Assembly (NCBI GenBank): GCA_900771035.1
Contig: CAAGML010000151.1
Coordinates: 1-5,118, forward strand
Direction of reading: 5' to 3'
Origin: Bacteroidales bacterium
Lineage (GTDB): Bacteria > Bacteroidota > Bacteroidia > Bacteroidales > Paludibacteraceae
DNA length: 5,118 bases
Below the pieces are notes generated by a model. It ran no database searches. It saw only the letters and a program-made list of their open reading frames with translations, and was not told where the DNA came from. The translations under genes were made by a program, and so were the position numbers. Below, piece by piece: positions 1-5,118 of this stretch (positions are counted from its first letter, which is position 1; the number at the start of each line of letters is the position of its first letter).

Positions 1-50
1 CAAAAAGTCCCATTAGGGGCGCAACTCACAAAGAAACAAACACACAGATT

Positions 51-1319
51 ATGAGAGACTTCCGAGACATCCGCATCTCCGTCGCCGGCACAGGATACGT
101 CGGCATGTCAATCGCCACACTGCTCGCGCAGCACCACAGGGTGACATCAGTAGATGTCGTCCCCGAACGTGTGGACATGGTCAACGGCCACAAATCCCCG
201 ATCCAGGACGACTACATCGAGAAATACCTCCGCGAGGTGCCCCTCACCCTGAAGGCAACCCTCGATGCGAGGGAAGGCTACAGAGACGCAGATTTTGTAA
301 TCATCGCCGCTCCAACCAATTACGACCCTCAGAAGAACTACTTCGACACATCTCATGTCGAGGAGGTGATTGATATCGTGCGTGACGTAAATCCTCATGC
401 GATAATGGTGATAAAATCGACAATCCCTGTCGGCTACTGCCAGCGCCTCTACGAGCGTTACGGCAAGGACCTCCGCCTTCTCTTCGCACCTGAGTTCCTC
501 CGCGAGAGCAAGGCGCTCTATGACAATCTCTATCCATCTCGTATCATTGTCGGCACGCCAAAGCTCTTCGAGGTCAGCAACCCGCAGGAGCTTGAGGATG
601 CGGCACGTATATTCGCCAGATTACTACAGCAGGCAGCCATAAAACAAGACATCCCCACCCTCTTCATGGGACTCAAGGAGGCAGAGGCGGTCAAGCTCTT
701 CGCCAACACATACCTCGCATTGCGTGTCTCCTACTTCAACGAGCTCGACACATACGCCGAAGTCAAGGGACTTGACAGCAAGGCTATAATCGAGGGCATA
801 GGACTCGACCCAAGAATCGGCACACATTATAATAATCCCTCGTTCGGTTATGGTGGCTACTGTCTTCCAAAGGATACAAAGCAGCTGCTTGCCAACTATC
901 AGGACGTTCCTCAGAATATGATGTCTGCAATTGTCGAATCCAACCGCACAAGAAAAGACTACATAGCTGATGCAGTCCTCCAGAAGGCTGGTTGGTACAC
1001 AGAGAACGGACAGTGGGATTCCACCAAGGAACATCAGTGCGTAATCGGTGTCTATCGTCTGACTATGAAGTCAAACAGCGACAACTTCCGTCAGTCGGCT
1101 ATCCAGGGTATCATGAAGCGTATCAAGGCAAAAGGTGCCGAGGTCATTATATATGAGCCTACCATCGAGGACGGCAGCACATTCTTCGGCAGCCGTGTGG
1201 TGAACGACTTGAATAAATTCAAGGCTGAGAGTCAGGCCATCATCGCCAACCGCTATGACCCTTGCCTTGACGACGTCCGCGTCAAGGTCTATACCCGTGA
1301 CATCTTTGAACGTGACTAA
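51..1319 (+). CDS. ugd: UDP-glucose 6-dehydrogenase
   Basis: This cytoplasmic enzyme oxidises UDP-glucose to UDP-glucuronate with two NAD+. The 422-residue product shows the full family layout. An N-terminal Rossmann fold has GTGYVG at residues 13-18. STIPVG lies at 123-128 and APEFLRE at 146-152 (Glu148). The central helix has K215 and N219 in [14 protein letters not shown]. The catalytic cysteine C271 sits in [14 protein letters not shown] (266-279), with K274 and D275 following. A C-terminal UDP-binding domain contains [12 protein letters not shown] (336-347). The protein is somewhat longer than the E. coli-type short enzyme (about 390 residues), mostly at the C-terminus and by about six residues before the Rossmann strand. 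The ATG at 51 is the only start upstream of the nucleotide-binding motif. No Shine-Dalgarno sequence precedes it. The stop lies four bases before the UDP-glucuronate epimerase start, so the two are almost certainly co-translated. A UDP-ManNAc dehydrogenase (WecC type) is less likely, because the APEFLRE and [14 protein letters not shown] motifs fit Ugd better. Confidence 0.93.
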   Translation: MRDFRDIRISVAGTGYVGMSIATLLAQHHRVTSVDVVPERVDMVNGHKSPIQDDYIEKYLREVPLTLKATLDAREGYRDADFVIIAAPTNYDPQKNYFDTSHVEEVIDIVRDVNPHAIMVIKSTIPVGYCQRLYERYGKDLRLLFAPEFLRESKALYDNLYPSRIIVGTPKLFEVSNPQELEDAARIFARLLQQAAIKQDIPTLFMGLKEAEAVKLFANTYLALRVSYFNELDTYAEVKGLDSKAIIEGIGLDPRIGTHYNNPSFGYGGYCLPKDTKQLLANYQDVPQNMMSAIVESNRTRKDYIADAVLQKAGWYTENGQWDSTKEHQCVIGVYRLTMKSNSDNFRQSAIQGIMKRIKAKGAEVIIYEPTIEDGSTFFGSRVVNDLNKFKAESQAIIANRYDPCLDDVRVKVYTRDIFERD

Positions 1320-1323
1320 AGTT

Positions 1324-2352
1324 ATGAAGATACTTATAACCGGTTCTGCGGGATTCATAGGGAGCAACCTCGTCATGAGACTGCTTGCCGCCGAGCCTGA
1401 GCACGAGATTGTCGGCCTCGACAATATGAACGACTACTATGACGTGTCGCTGAAGGAGTGGCGTCTCCAGCAGATTGACGCGTACGTCAGGTCTCACCCA
1501 GGGTGCACATACCGTTTCGTCAAGGGCAACATTGCCGACAAAACCCTCATCGACAGACTGTTCAATGAGGAACGCTTCGATATAGTTGTCAACCTTGCCG
1601 CACAGGCTGGGGTACGCTACAGCATCGAGAACCCAGACGCATACATCCAGTCGAACGTAATAGGCTTCTACAATATCCTTGAGGCCTGCCGTCACAATCC
1701 TGTGCGGCATCTCGTATATGCCTCATCCAGTTCTGTCTATGGTGGCAACAGGAAGATTCCTTTTGCCGAAACGGATATGGTTGACAATCCCGTGTCGCTC
1801 TATGCAGCAACCAAGAAGAGCAACGAGCTCTTCTCCCACACATATTCCAAACTGTACGGCATTCCGACAACGGGACTGCGTTTCTTCACCGTCTATGGAC
1901 CTGCCGGACGACCTGACATGGCATACTTCGGTTTCACCAACAAACTCATCAAGGGTGAGACTATAAAGATATTCAACTACGGCAATTGCCGGCGCGACTT
2001 CACGTTCGTTGACGACATTGTCGAAGGCATCACCCGTGTGATGCACAAAACCCCGAAGCCCACTGCCGATGGTGTTCAGTATGCCGTCTATAACATAGGC
2101 GGCTCTCAGCCAGAGAACCTTCTTGAGTTCGTCCGGATATTGCAGGAGGAGCTTGTCCGTGCCAAGGTCCTCCCCGGGGACTTCGACTTCGAGGCGCATA
2201 AGGAACTCGTCCCAATGCAACCTGGGGACGTCCCAACGACATACGCTGATGCCACAGCCCTTGAGCACGACTTCGGTTTCCGTCCGGCAATAACATTGAG
2301 ACAGGGACTCCGCAGATTTGCCGAGTGGTACAAAGAGTTTTATATCAAGTAA
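1324..2352 (+). CDS. UDP-glucuronate 4-epimerase (extended SDR)
   Basis: The product interconverts UDP-glucuronate and UDP-galacturonate using tightly bound NAD+ in the cytoplasm. The 342-residue protein is an extended short-chain dehydrogenase. The NAD-binding GSAGFIG is at 7-13, the acidic end of the second strand is in LDNMNDYYDVSLKEWRL (32-48), and the catalytic serine region SSSSVYG is at 134-140. The catalytic pair is Y160 and K164 (YAATK). The blocks TTGLRFFTVYGPAGRPDMA (182-200), NYGNCRRDFTFVDDI (218-232) and MQPGDVPTTYAD (298-309) are strongly characteristic of UDP-glucuronate 4-epimerases (LpsL/Cap1J type) rather than UDP-glucose 4-epimerases. An in-frame ATG at 1255 would add 23 residues and overlap the dehydrogenase gene. 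The start at 1324 is preferred because MKILITGSAGFIG is the normal family N-terminus. The gene directly follows the gene for the enzyme that makes its substrate. Confidence 0.92.
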   Translation: MKILITGSAGFIGSNLVMRLLAAEPEHEIVGLDNMNDYYDVSLKEWRLQQIDAYVRSHPGCTYRFVKGNIADKTLIDRLFNEERFDIVVNLAAQAGVRYSIENPDAYIQSNVIGFYNILEACRHNPVRHLVYASSSSVYGGNRKIPFAETDMVDNPVSLYAATKKSNELFSHTYSKLYGIPTTGLRFFTVYGPAGRPDMAYFGFTNKLIKGETIKIFNYGNCRRDFTFVDDIVEGITRVMHKTPKPTADGVQYAVYNIGGSQPENLLEFVRILQEELVRAKVLPGDFDFEAHKELVPMQPGDVPTTYADATALEHDFGFRPAITLRQGLRRFAEWYKEFYIK

Positions 2353-2395
2353 TTCTAAGGTAAAAATATTATCAAATTAGTTCACATAAAGCATT

Positions 2396-3313
2396 ATGAA
2401 AAAAGCATTATTATTGATTTCTATTGTAGCGTTGTTCTTCTCATGCAAGACATCAAACGAACCTGCAGGTCAGATGGTGGACGTGACCGTTGTCCTCTCC
2501 GGCATTGACATTCAGGTCACACCTGAGGATGCACCGTCTCGTATGCCTGCGGCAAGCGACAAAGGTCCTTCAGATGCGAAGGTCAAGCGCATCGCGCTTA
2601 GCGTGTTTGATTTGAATGACAGCCTGATAACATCAGTAACACAGAATCAGGATGTAGATGCGGCAAACTTTGGCCAGTCAATTACATTCCGTCTTCCTGT
2701 CGGTTCATACAAATTCGTGGCCGTTGCTCATGGTGCTTCATCTGCATTAGTCCCAGTGGCAACCATCAATTCCGTGACCGAATTCTCGCGAGGCACTGAA
2801 AAAGTCAGCAACCCAACATATTCCACCGTTCAGGATGTCACAATCTCAGGAAACACAACACAGGCCGTCACCATCGACATGGGCACCCGCAAGAACGCCT
2901 CTTTCGGAGCTAAATTCACAGATGACAATCCATCTGACGTCAAGAAAATCTTGCTCATCGTCTCCCCCGCTTCAAATGACTATAGTGACATCAAGGTCAA
3001 CCCTTTGACCGGTTTTGCTGCAGCTCAATGGAAATATGAGAAAAGTTACGATTTAGAGGCATCGAATATACCTACAACCAAAGGAGGGACTTTTAACGTC
3101 TCACTGATGCTTACTGCTGCAAGCCAGACACTTGACGTGACAATCAACGCTCTCGGCGCAACCAACGATACCCTCTACACCCGTACACTCCAGAACGTCA
3201 CTTTCCAGCAGGGACATAAGACCCTGGCAACAGGTTCATTCTTTTCGCCCGAGATGACCGGCACTTTCACATTCGACGTAACCGAGATTACAGACAACAT
3301 CTCGCTTGATTAA
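2396..3313 (+). CDS. Fimbrillin-like (FimB/Mfa2-type) surface lipoprotein, putative
   Basis: The 305-residue product starts with a lipoprotein signal peptide: MKKALLLISIVALFFSC has two lysines, a hydrophobic run and a lipobox ending in Cys17. It is therefore predicted to be exported and lipid-anchored. The rest has no membrane segment and looks all-beta. The stretch KVKRIALSVFDLNDSLI (62-78), followed by ITFRLPVGSYKFVAVAHG (96-113), resembles the first transthyretin-like domain of Bacteroidales fimbrillin and fimbrial-anchor proteins. A second domain seems to start near KNASFGAKFTDDNPSDVKKILLIVS (166-190). A late segment, LQNVTFQQGHKTLATGSFF (265-283), recalls the fimbrillin pattern of a 'nv.l..n..T...G' strand. 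This assignment rests on pattern memory, so the exact family is uncertain. The gene lies 43 bases after the epimerase and 11 before capF, so it appears to be in the same operon. A role as a pilus subunit or anchor, or as a surface protein tied to the polysaccharide, is inference only. Confidence 0.6.
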   Translation: MKKALLLISIVALFFSCKTSNEPAGQMVDVTVVLSGIDIQVTPEDAPSRMPAASDKGPSDAKVKRIALSVFDLNDSLITSVTQNQDVDAANFGQSITFRLPVGSYKFVAVAHGASSALVPVATINSVTEFSRGTEKVSNPTYSTVQDVTISGNTTQAVTIDMGTRKNASFGAKFTDDNPSDVKKILLIVSPASNDYSDIKVNPLTGFAAAQWKYEKSYDLEASNIPTTKGGTFNVSLMLTAASQTLDVTINALGATNDTLYTRTLQNVTFQQGHKTLATGSFFSPEMTGTFTFDVTEITDNISLD

Positions 3314-3324
3314 TCCCAAAACAA

Positions 3325-4653
3325 ATGAAGATATTGGTGACAGGAGCGAAGGGGTTCGTTGGAAAGAACCTCTGCCTTGAGCTCAAGAATATCAAGGACG
3401 GGAAGGCCAAGTGCTATGGCGACCTGGCTGTTGACGAGGTATTTGAATATGATATTGACTCCACTCCGGAGGAGTTGGAAAGGTATTGTAGGGAATGCGA
3501 TTTCGTGTTCAATCTTGCCGGAGTCAACCGTCCGAAAGAGACGAGCGAGTTCATGGAAGGCAACTTCGGTTTTGCCGGCACACTGCTCGACACTCTCAAG
3601 AAATACGGCAACAAATGTCCTGTGATGCTTTCAAGTTCACAGCAGGCATCGCTCACGGGTCGTTTCGGCAACAGCGAGTATGGCAGGAGCAAGAAGGCGG
3701 GCGAAGACCTCTTCCTGCAATATGAGGAGGAATTTCTGCGTAATCAGGACAAATCTGCGAAATCTGCGGGATTAACACCTCGAGTGTTAATCTATCGTTT
3801 CCCGAACCTCTACGGCAAATGGTGCCGTCCGAACTACAACTCTGCCGTTGCAACCTTCTGCAATGCAGTTGCCAATGACCTTCCATACACAGTGAACGAC
3901 CCGAGTGTCGAACTGGAACTCCTGTATATAGATGACTTAGTATCAGAAATGATAGGTGCGTTGAAGGGCGAGGAGCATCGTTGTGAATTCAATGGTCTTG
4001 AAGTCATCCCGATATCTCACACAGAAGATTCATCTCACGCAGAATGCGCAGAATACACAGAAAATAATTTCCATAATTCTGCGGGTTCTGCGTGCAACAA
4101 AGAGGGACGCTATTGCTATTGTCCTGTTACGCACAAGATTACTTTAGGTGGAATAGTGGATTTGCTCAATCAATTCAAGGAGATGCCAAAAACGCTCCTC
4201 ATCCCCGAAATCGGGAAAGACAGCTTCGCCAAACGACTCTACTCCACATATCTCAGCTACCTCCCGAAAGAGGGTGCTATATTCGACCTGAAAATGAATG
4301 TTGACAACCGTGGTTCATTTACGGAGTTGGTTCATACCCTCAACTGCGGACAGGTCAGTATCAACATCTCCAAGCCCGGAATCACCAAGGGTCAGCACTG
4401 GCACCACACAAAGTGGGAGCAGTTCATCGTTGTCAAGGGCCACGGACTCATCCAGCAACGCAACGAGAATGACCCGGAGGGCAAGATCCTCGAATTTGAG
4501 GTCTCAGGTGACAGGATACAGTCTGTCATCATGCTCCCCGGCTATACACATAATATAATAAACCTCTCTGACACCGAAGATTTGGTCACGGTGATGTACT
4601 GCAACGAAATCTTCGATCCTCAGAGACCAGATACTTTCTTCGACCCTGTATAA
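3325..4653 (+). CDS. capF: CapF/WbjC/FnlB-type bifunctional epimerase-reductase (SDR + cupin), with in-frame repeat insertions
   Basis: CapF-type enzymes perform the second step toward UDP-N-acetyl-L-fucosamine. The C-terminal cupin epimerises the 4-keto sugar made by CapE at C3, and the N-terminal NADPH-dependent SDR domain reduces the 4-keto group. The SDR domain shows GAKGFVG (7-13), FNLAGVNRP (62-70), SSSQQAS (103-109) and the catalytic pair Y119/K123 (YGRSK). YRFPNLYGKWCRPNYNSAVATFC (157-179) is a CapF signature. The cupin starts near MNVDNRGSFTELV (324-336). It has probable metal ligands in HWHH (358-361), E365 and H409 (PGYTHNI). S. aureus CapF, from memory, is about 370 residues; this protein has 442. 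Part of the excess is 29 residues (231-259) encoded by a palindromic repeat and roughly 11-13 residues near 139-152 encoded by a related sequence. All catalytic residues are intact and the frame is open, so the enzyme is probably functional. The start at 3325 gives the canonical N-terminus, and an A-rich leader without Shine-Dalgarno precedes it. Confidence 0.9.
   Translation: MKILVTGAKGFVGKNLCLELKNIKDGKAKCYGDLAVDEVFEYDIDSTPEELERYCRECDFVFNLAGVNRPKETSEFMEGNFGFAGTLLDTLKKYGNKCPVMLSSSQQASLTGRFGNSEYGRSKKAGEDLFLQYEEEFLRNQDKSAKSAGLTPRVLIYRFPNLYGKWCRPNYNSAVATFCNAVANDLPYTVNDPSVELELLYIDDLVSEMIGALKGEEHRCEFNGLEVIPISHTEDSSHAECAEYTENNFHNSAGSACNKEGRYCYCPVTHKITLGGIVDLLNQFKEMPKTLLIPEIGKDSFAKRLYSTYLSYLPKEGAIFDLKMNVDNRGSFTELVHTLNCGQVSINISKPGITKGQHWHHTKWEQFIVVKGHGLIQQRNENDPEGKILEFEVSGDRIQSVIMLPGYTHNIINLSDTEDLVTVMYCNEIFDPQRPDTFFDPV
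3734..3768 (+). repeat. Degenerate copy of the TCTGCG repeat family inside capF
   Basis: The hexamer TCTGCG occurs at 3735-3740, 3754-3759 and 3763-3768. The last two lie in two tandem 9-base units, AAATCTGCG at 3751-3759 and 3760-3768. They are read as K-S-A-K-S-A (residues 143-148). This is the same reading frame that gives N-S-A-G-S-A in the larger capF insertion. The segment falls between the YGRSK helix and the conserved VLIYRFPNLYGKW strand. At this point S. aureus CapF, as I recall it, has only a short turn, so about 11-13 residues appear extra. It resembles only the right arm of the 87-base element, so it may be a truncated or decayed copy or a separate subfamily. Confidence 0.6.
3770..3792. 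repeat. Perfect 9-bp inverted repeat with 5-base loop in capF
   Basis: GATTAACAC at 3770-3778 is the exact reverse complement of GTGTTAATC at 3784-3792, and the two are separated by CTCGA. The right arm encodes the conserved V-L-I of the VLIYR strand. The left arm lies at the end of the apparently extra segment that holds the TCTGCG units. It would form a compact RNA hairpin within the coding sequence. It may mark the junction of the inserted sequence, but no function can be assigned. Confidence 0.65.
4015..4101 (+). repeat. 87-base palindromic repeat inserted in frame in capF (copy A)
   Basis: This segment aligns without gaps to the intergenic copy at 4658-4744, with 72 of 87 bases identical (60 of 67 over the last 67). 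It contains an inverted repeat: the left arm at 4036-4053 pairs with the right arm at 4077-4094 over 18 positions, with one G-U type pair and one mismatch. The left side is organised in 9-base units, CACACAGAA (4018), CACGCAGAA (4036), TGCGCAGAA (4045) and TACACAGAA (4054). It is exactly 29 codons, residues 231-259 of CapF, and has no stop in the frame used. Removing it joins EVIPI directly to EGRYCYCPVTHKITLGG, which matches the family's normal continuity before the ITLGEIVDLL-like block. No clear target-site duplication is visible. Confidence 0.88.
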
Positions 4654-4657
4654 ATCA

Positions 4658-4744
4658 TTTCACGCAGAACTGATATTTCACGCAGAATACGCGGAATACA
4701 CAGAAAAAAAATCCCATAATTCTGCGTATTCTGCGTGCAACAAA
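4658..4744 (+). repeat. 87-base palindromic repeat between capF and capG (copy B)
   Basis: This is the intergenic copy of the element found inside capF. The left arm at 4679-4696 and right arm at 4720-4737 pair over all 18 positions in RNA, with a single G-U wobble, closing a 23-base loop. The left side has 9-base units CACGCAGAA (4661 and 4679), TACGCGGAA (4688) and TACACAGAA (4697). It begins four bases after the capF stop and ends 11 bases before the capG start. Without it the two genes would be about 15 bases apart, in line with the short gaps elsewhere in the operon. The hairpin is not followed by a T run, so it is not a standard rho-independent terminator for this strand. It could influence mRNA stability, processing or capG translation. 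Confidence 0.9.
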
Positions 4745-4755
4745 AAACAAGCAAT

Positions 4756-5118
4756 ATGTTCAAGAACAACGGAAAACTCAAGCTGCTCATCATCGTGGGC
4801 ACAAGACCGGAAATTATCCGTCTTGCGGCAGTGATAAACAAATGCCGCCAGTACTTCGACTGCATCCTGGCGCATACCGGCCAGAACTACGACTACAACC
4901 TCAACGGCATCTTCTTCCGCGACCTCAAACTCGCAGACCCAGATGTCTATATGGATGCTGTAGGAGCAGACCTGGGTGAGACCATGGGCAATATCATCGA
5001 CAAGAGCTACAAGCTGATGGTAGAGATCAAGCCGGATGCAGTACTCGTGTTGGGCGACACAAACAGCTGTCTTTCAGTGATTGGAGCAAAGCGTCTCCAC
5101 AACCCTATCTTCCACATG
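4756..5118 (+). CDS. capG: CapG/WbjD/FnlC-type UDP-N-acetylhexosamine 2-epimerase (5' part)
   Basis: The reading frame is open from the ATG at 4756 to the end of the window (121 codons), so the gene is cut by the window edge. The N-terminal half-domain is clearly of the non-hydrolysing UDP-GlcNAc 2-epimerase (GT-B-like) family. GTRPEIIRL is at 15-23, HTGQNYDYNLN at 40-50, GADLGETMGNII at 70-81 and LGDTNSCLSVIGAKRL at 99-114. The HTGQNYD and GDTNSC forms fit the CapG/WbjD subgroup, which makes UDP-L-FucNAc from UDP-N-acetyl-L-talosamine, better than WecB, which usually has TGQH and GDTTT-like motifs. Its position directly after capF supports this. An in-frame TAA at 4717-4719 lies upstream, and 4756 is the only ATG before GTRPE. 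The leader is A-rich, lacks Shine-Dalgarno and starts at the edge of the repeat hairpin. Confidence 0.9.
   Translation, partial: MFKNNGKLKLLIIVGTRPEIIRLAAVINKCRQYFDCILAHTGQNYDYNLNGIFFRDLKLADPDVYMDAVGADLGETMGNIIDKSYKLMVEIKPDAVLVLGDTNSCLSVIGAKRLHNPIFHM

Noticed and set aside
1255..1323. Longer start for the UDP-glucuronate epimerase at the in-frame ATG at 1255
   Set aside because: It would add 23 residues without family resemblance and overlap the end of the dehydrogenase gene. The ATG at 1324 gives the canonical N-terminus.
1343..1357. GGTTCTGCGGGATTC resembles the TCTGCG repeat core
   Set aside because: It encodes the conserved GSAGF of the Rossmann motif, with no second unit or palindrome around it, so the similarity is chance.
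1723..2268. Long open frame on the minus strand (181 codons)
   Set aside because: It lies wholly inside the well-supported epimerase gene, and its translation shows no recognisable domain. It is a shadow frame.
2353..2395. Possible Bacteroidales promoter (TAnnTTTG type) in the AT-rich gap before the lipoprotein gene
   Set aside because: No good match to the -7 or -33 elements at proper spacing is visible, so AT-richness alone does not support a promoter.
4679..4744. Hairpin after capF as a rho-independent terminator
   Set aside because: The stem is followed by CAACAAAAAAC rather than a T run, and capG starts 18 bases later as the next pathway gene. The same structure also occurs inside the capF coding sequence.
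4015..4744. CRISPR array or insertion-sequence ends based on the two similar repeats
   Set aside because: There are only two full copies, far apart, each internally palindromic, with no regular spacers, transposase gene or clear target-site duplications.
4620..4875. Minus-strand open frames spanning the capF-capG junction
   Set aside because: They overlap the end of capF, the repeat and the start of capG, and show no recognisable domain.

Overview
The window is a co-directional block of five genes, all on the + strand, from a bacterial surface-polysaccharide (capsule or O-antigen type) biosynthesis locus. It most likely comes from a member of the Bacteroidales (Bacteroides/Prevotella-like). 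The support for this is the lack of Shine-Dalgarno sequences before any start (the leaders are A-rich instead), a fimbrillin-like lipoprotein of a type known mainly from Bacteroidales, and the style of the sugar-nucleotide enzymes. The genus cannot be fixed from sequence reading alone.

Layout: positions 51-1319 encode a UDP-glucose 6-dehydrogenase. Four bases later, 1324-2352 encodes a UDP-glucuronate 4-epimerase. After a 43-base AT-rich gap, 2396-3313 encodes a lipoprotein with a fimbrillin-like (FimB/Mfa2-type) look. Eleven bases later, 3325-4653 encodes a CapF/WbjC/FnlB-type bifunctional enzyme (SDR reductase plus cupin). A 102-base gap follows, and the 5' part of a CapG/WbjD/FnlC-type UDP-HexNAc 2-epimerase runs off the window end from 4756. 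No minus-strand ORF looks real.

How they work together: the first two enzymes convert UDP-glucose to UDP-glucuronate and then UDP-galacturonate. CapF and CapG are the second and third enzymes of the UDP-N-acetyl-L-fucosamine pathway. The first enzyme of that pathway (CapE/WbjB/FnlA) is not in the window. The inferred product is therefore a polysaccharide containing a hexuronic acid and L-FucNAc (or L-PneNAc-like) residues. No glycosyltransferase, flippase or polymerase gene is present here to confirm it.

The most unusual signal is a family of small palindromic repeats built from 9-base units (consensus near CACGCAGAA / TTCTGCGTG). One 87-base copy fills most of the capF-capG gap and forms an 18-bp hairpin just before capG. 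A second 87-base copy, about 83% identical without gaps, lies inside the capF coding sequence as exactly 29 in-frame codons, where CapF relatives have no matching residues. A shorter, degenerate relative lies in frame at a second capF site. This resembles the in-frame palindromic elements described in Rickettsia (RPEs), here in a capsule-sugar enzyme.
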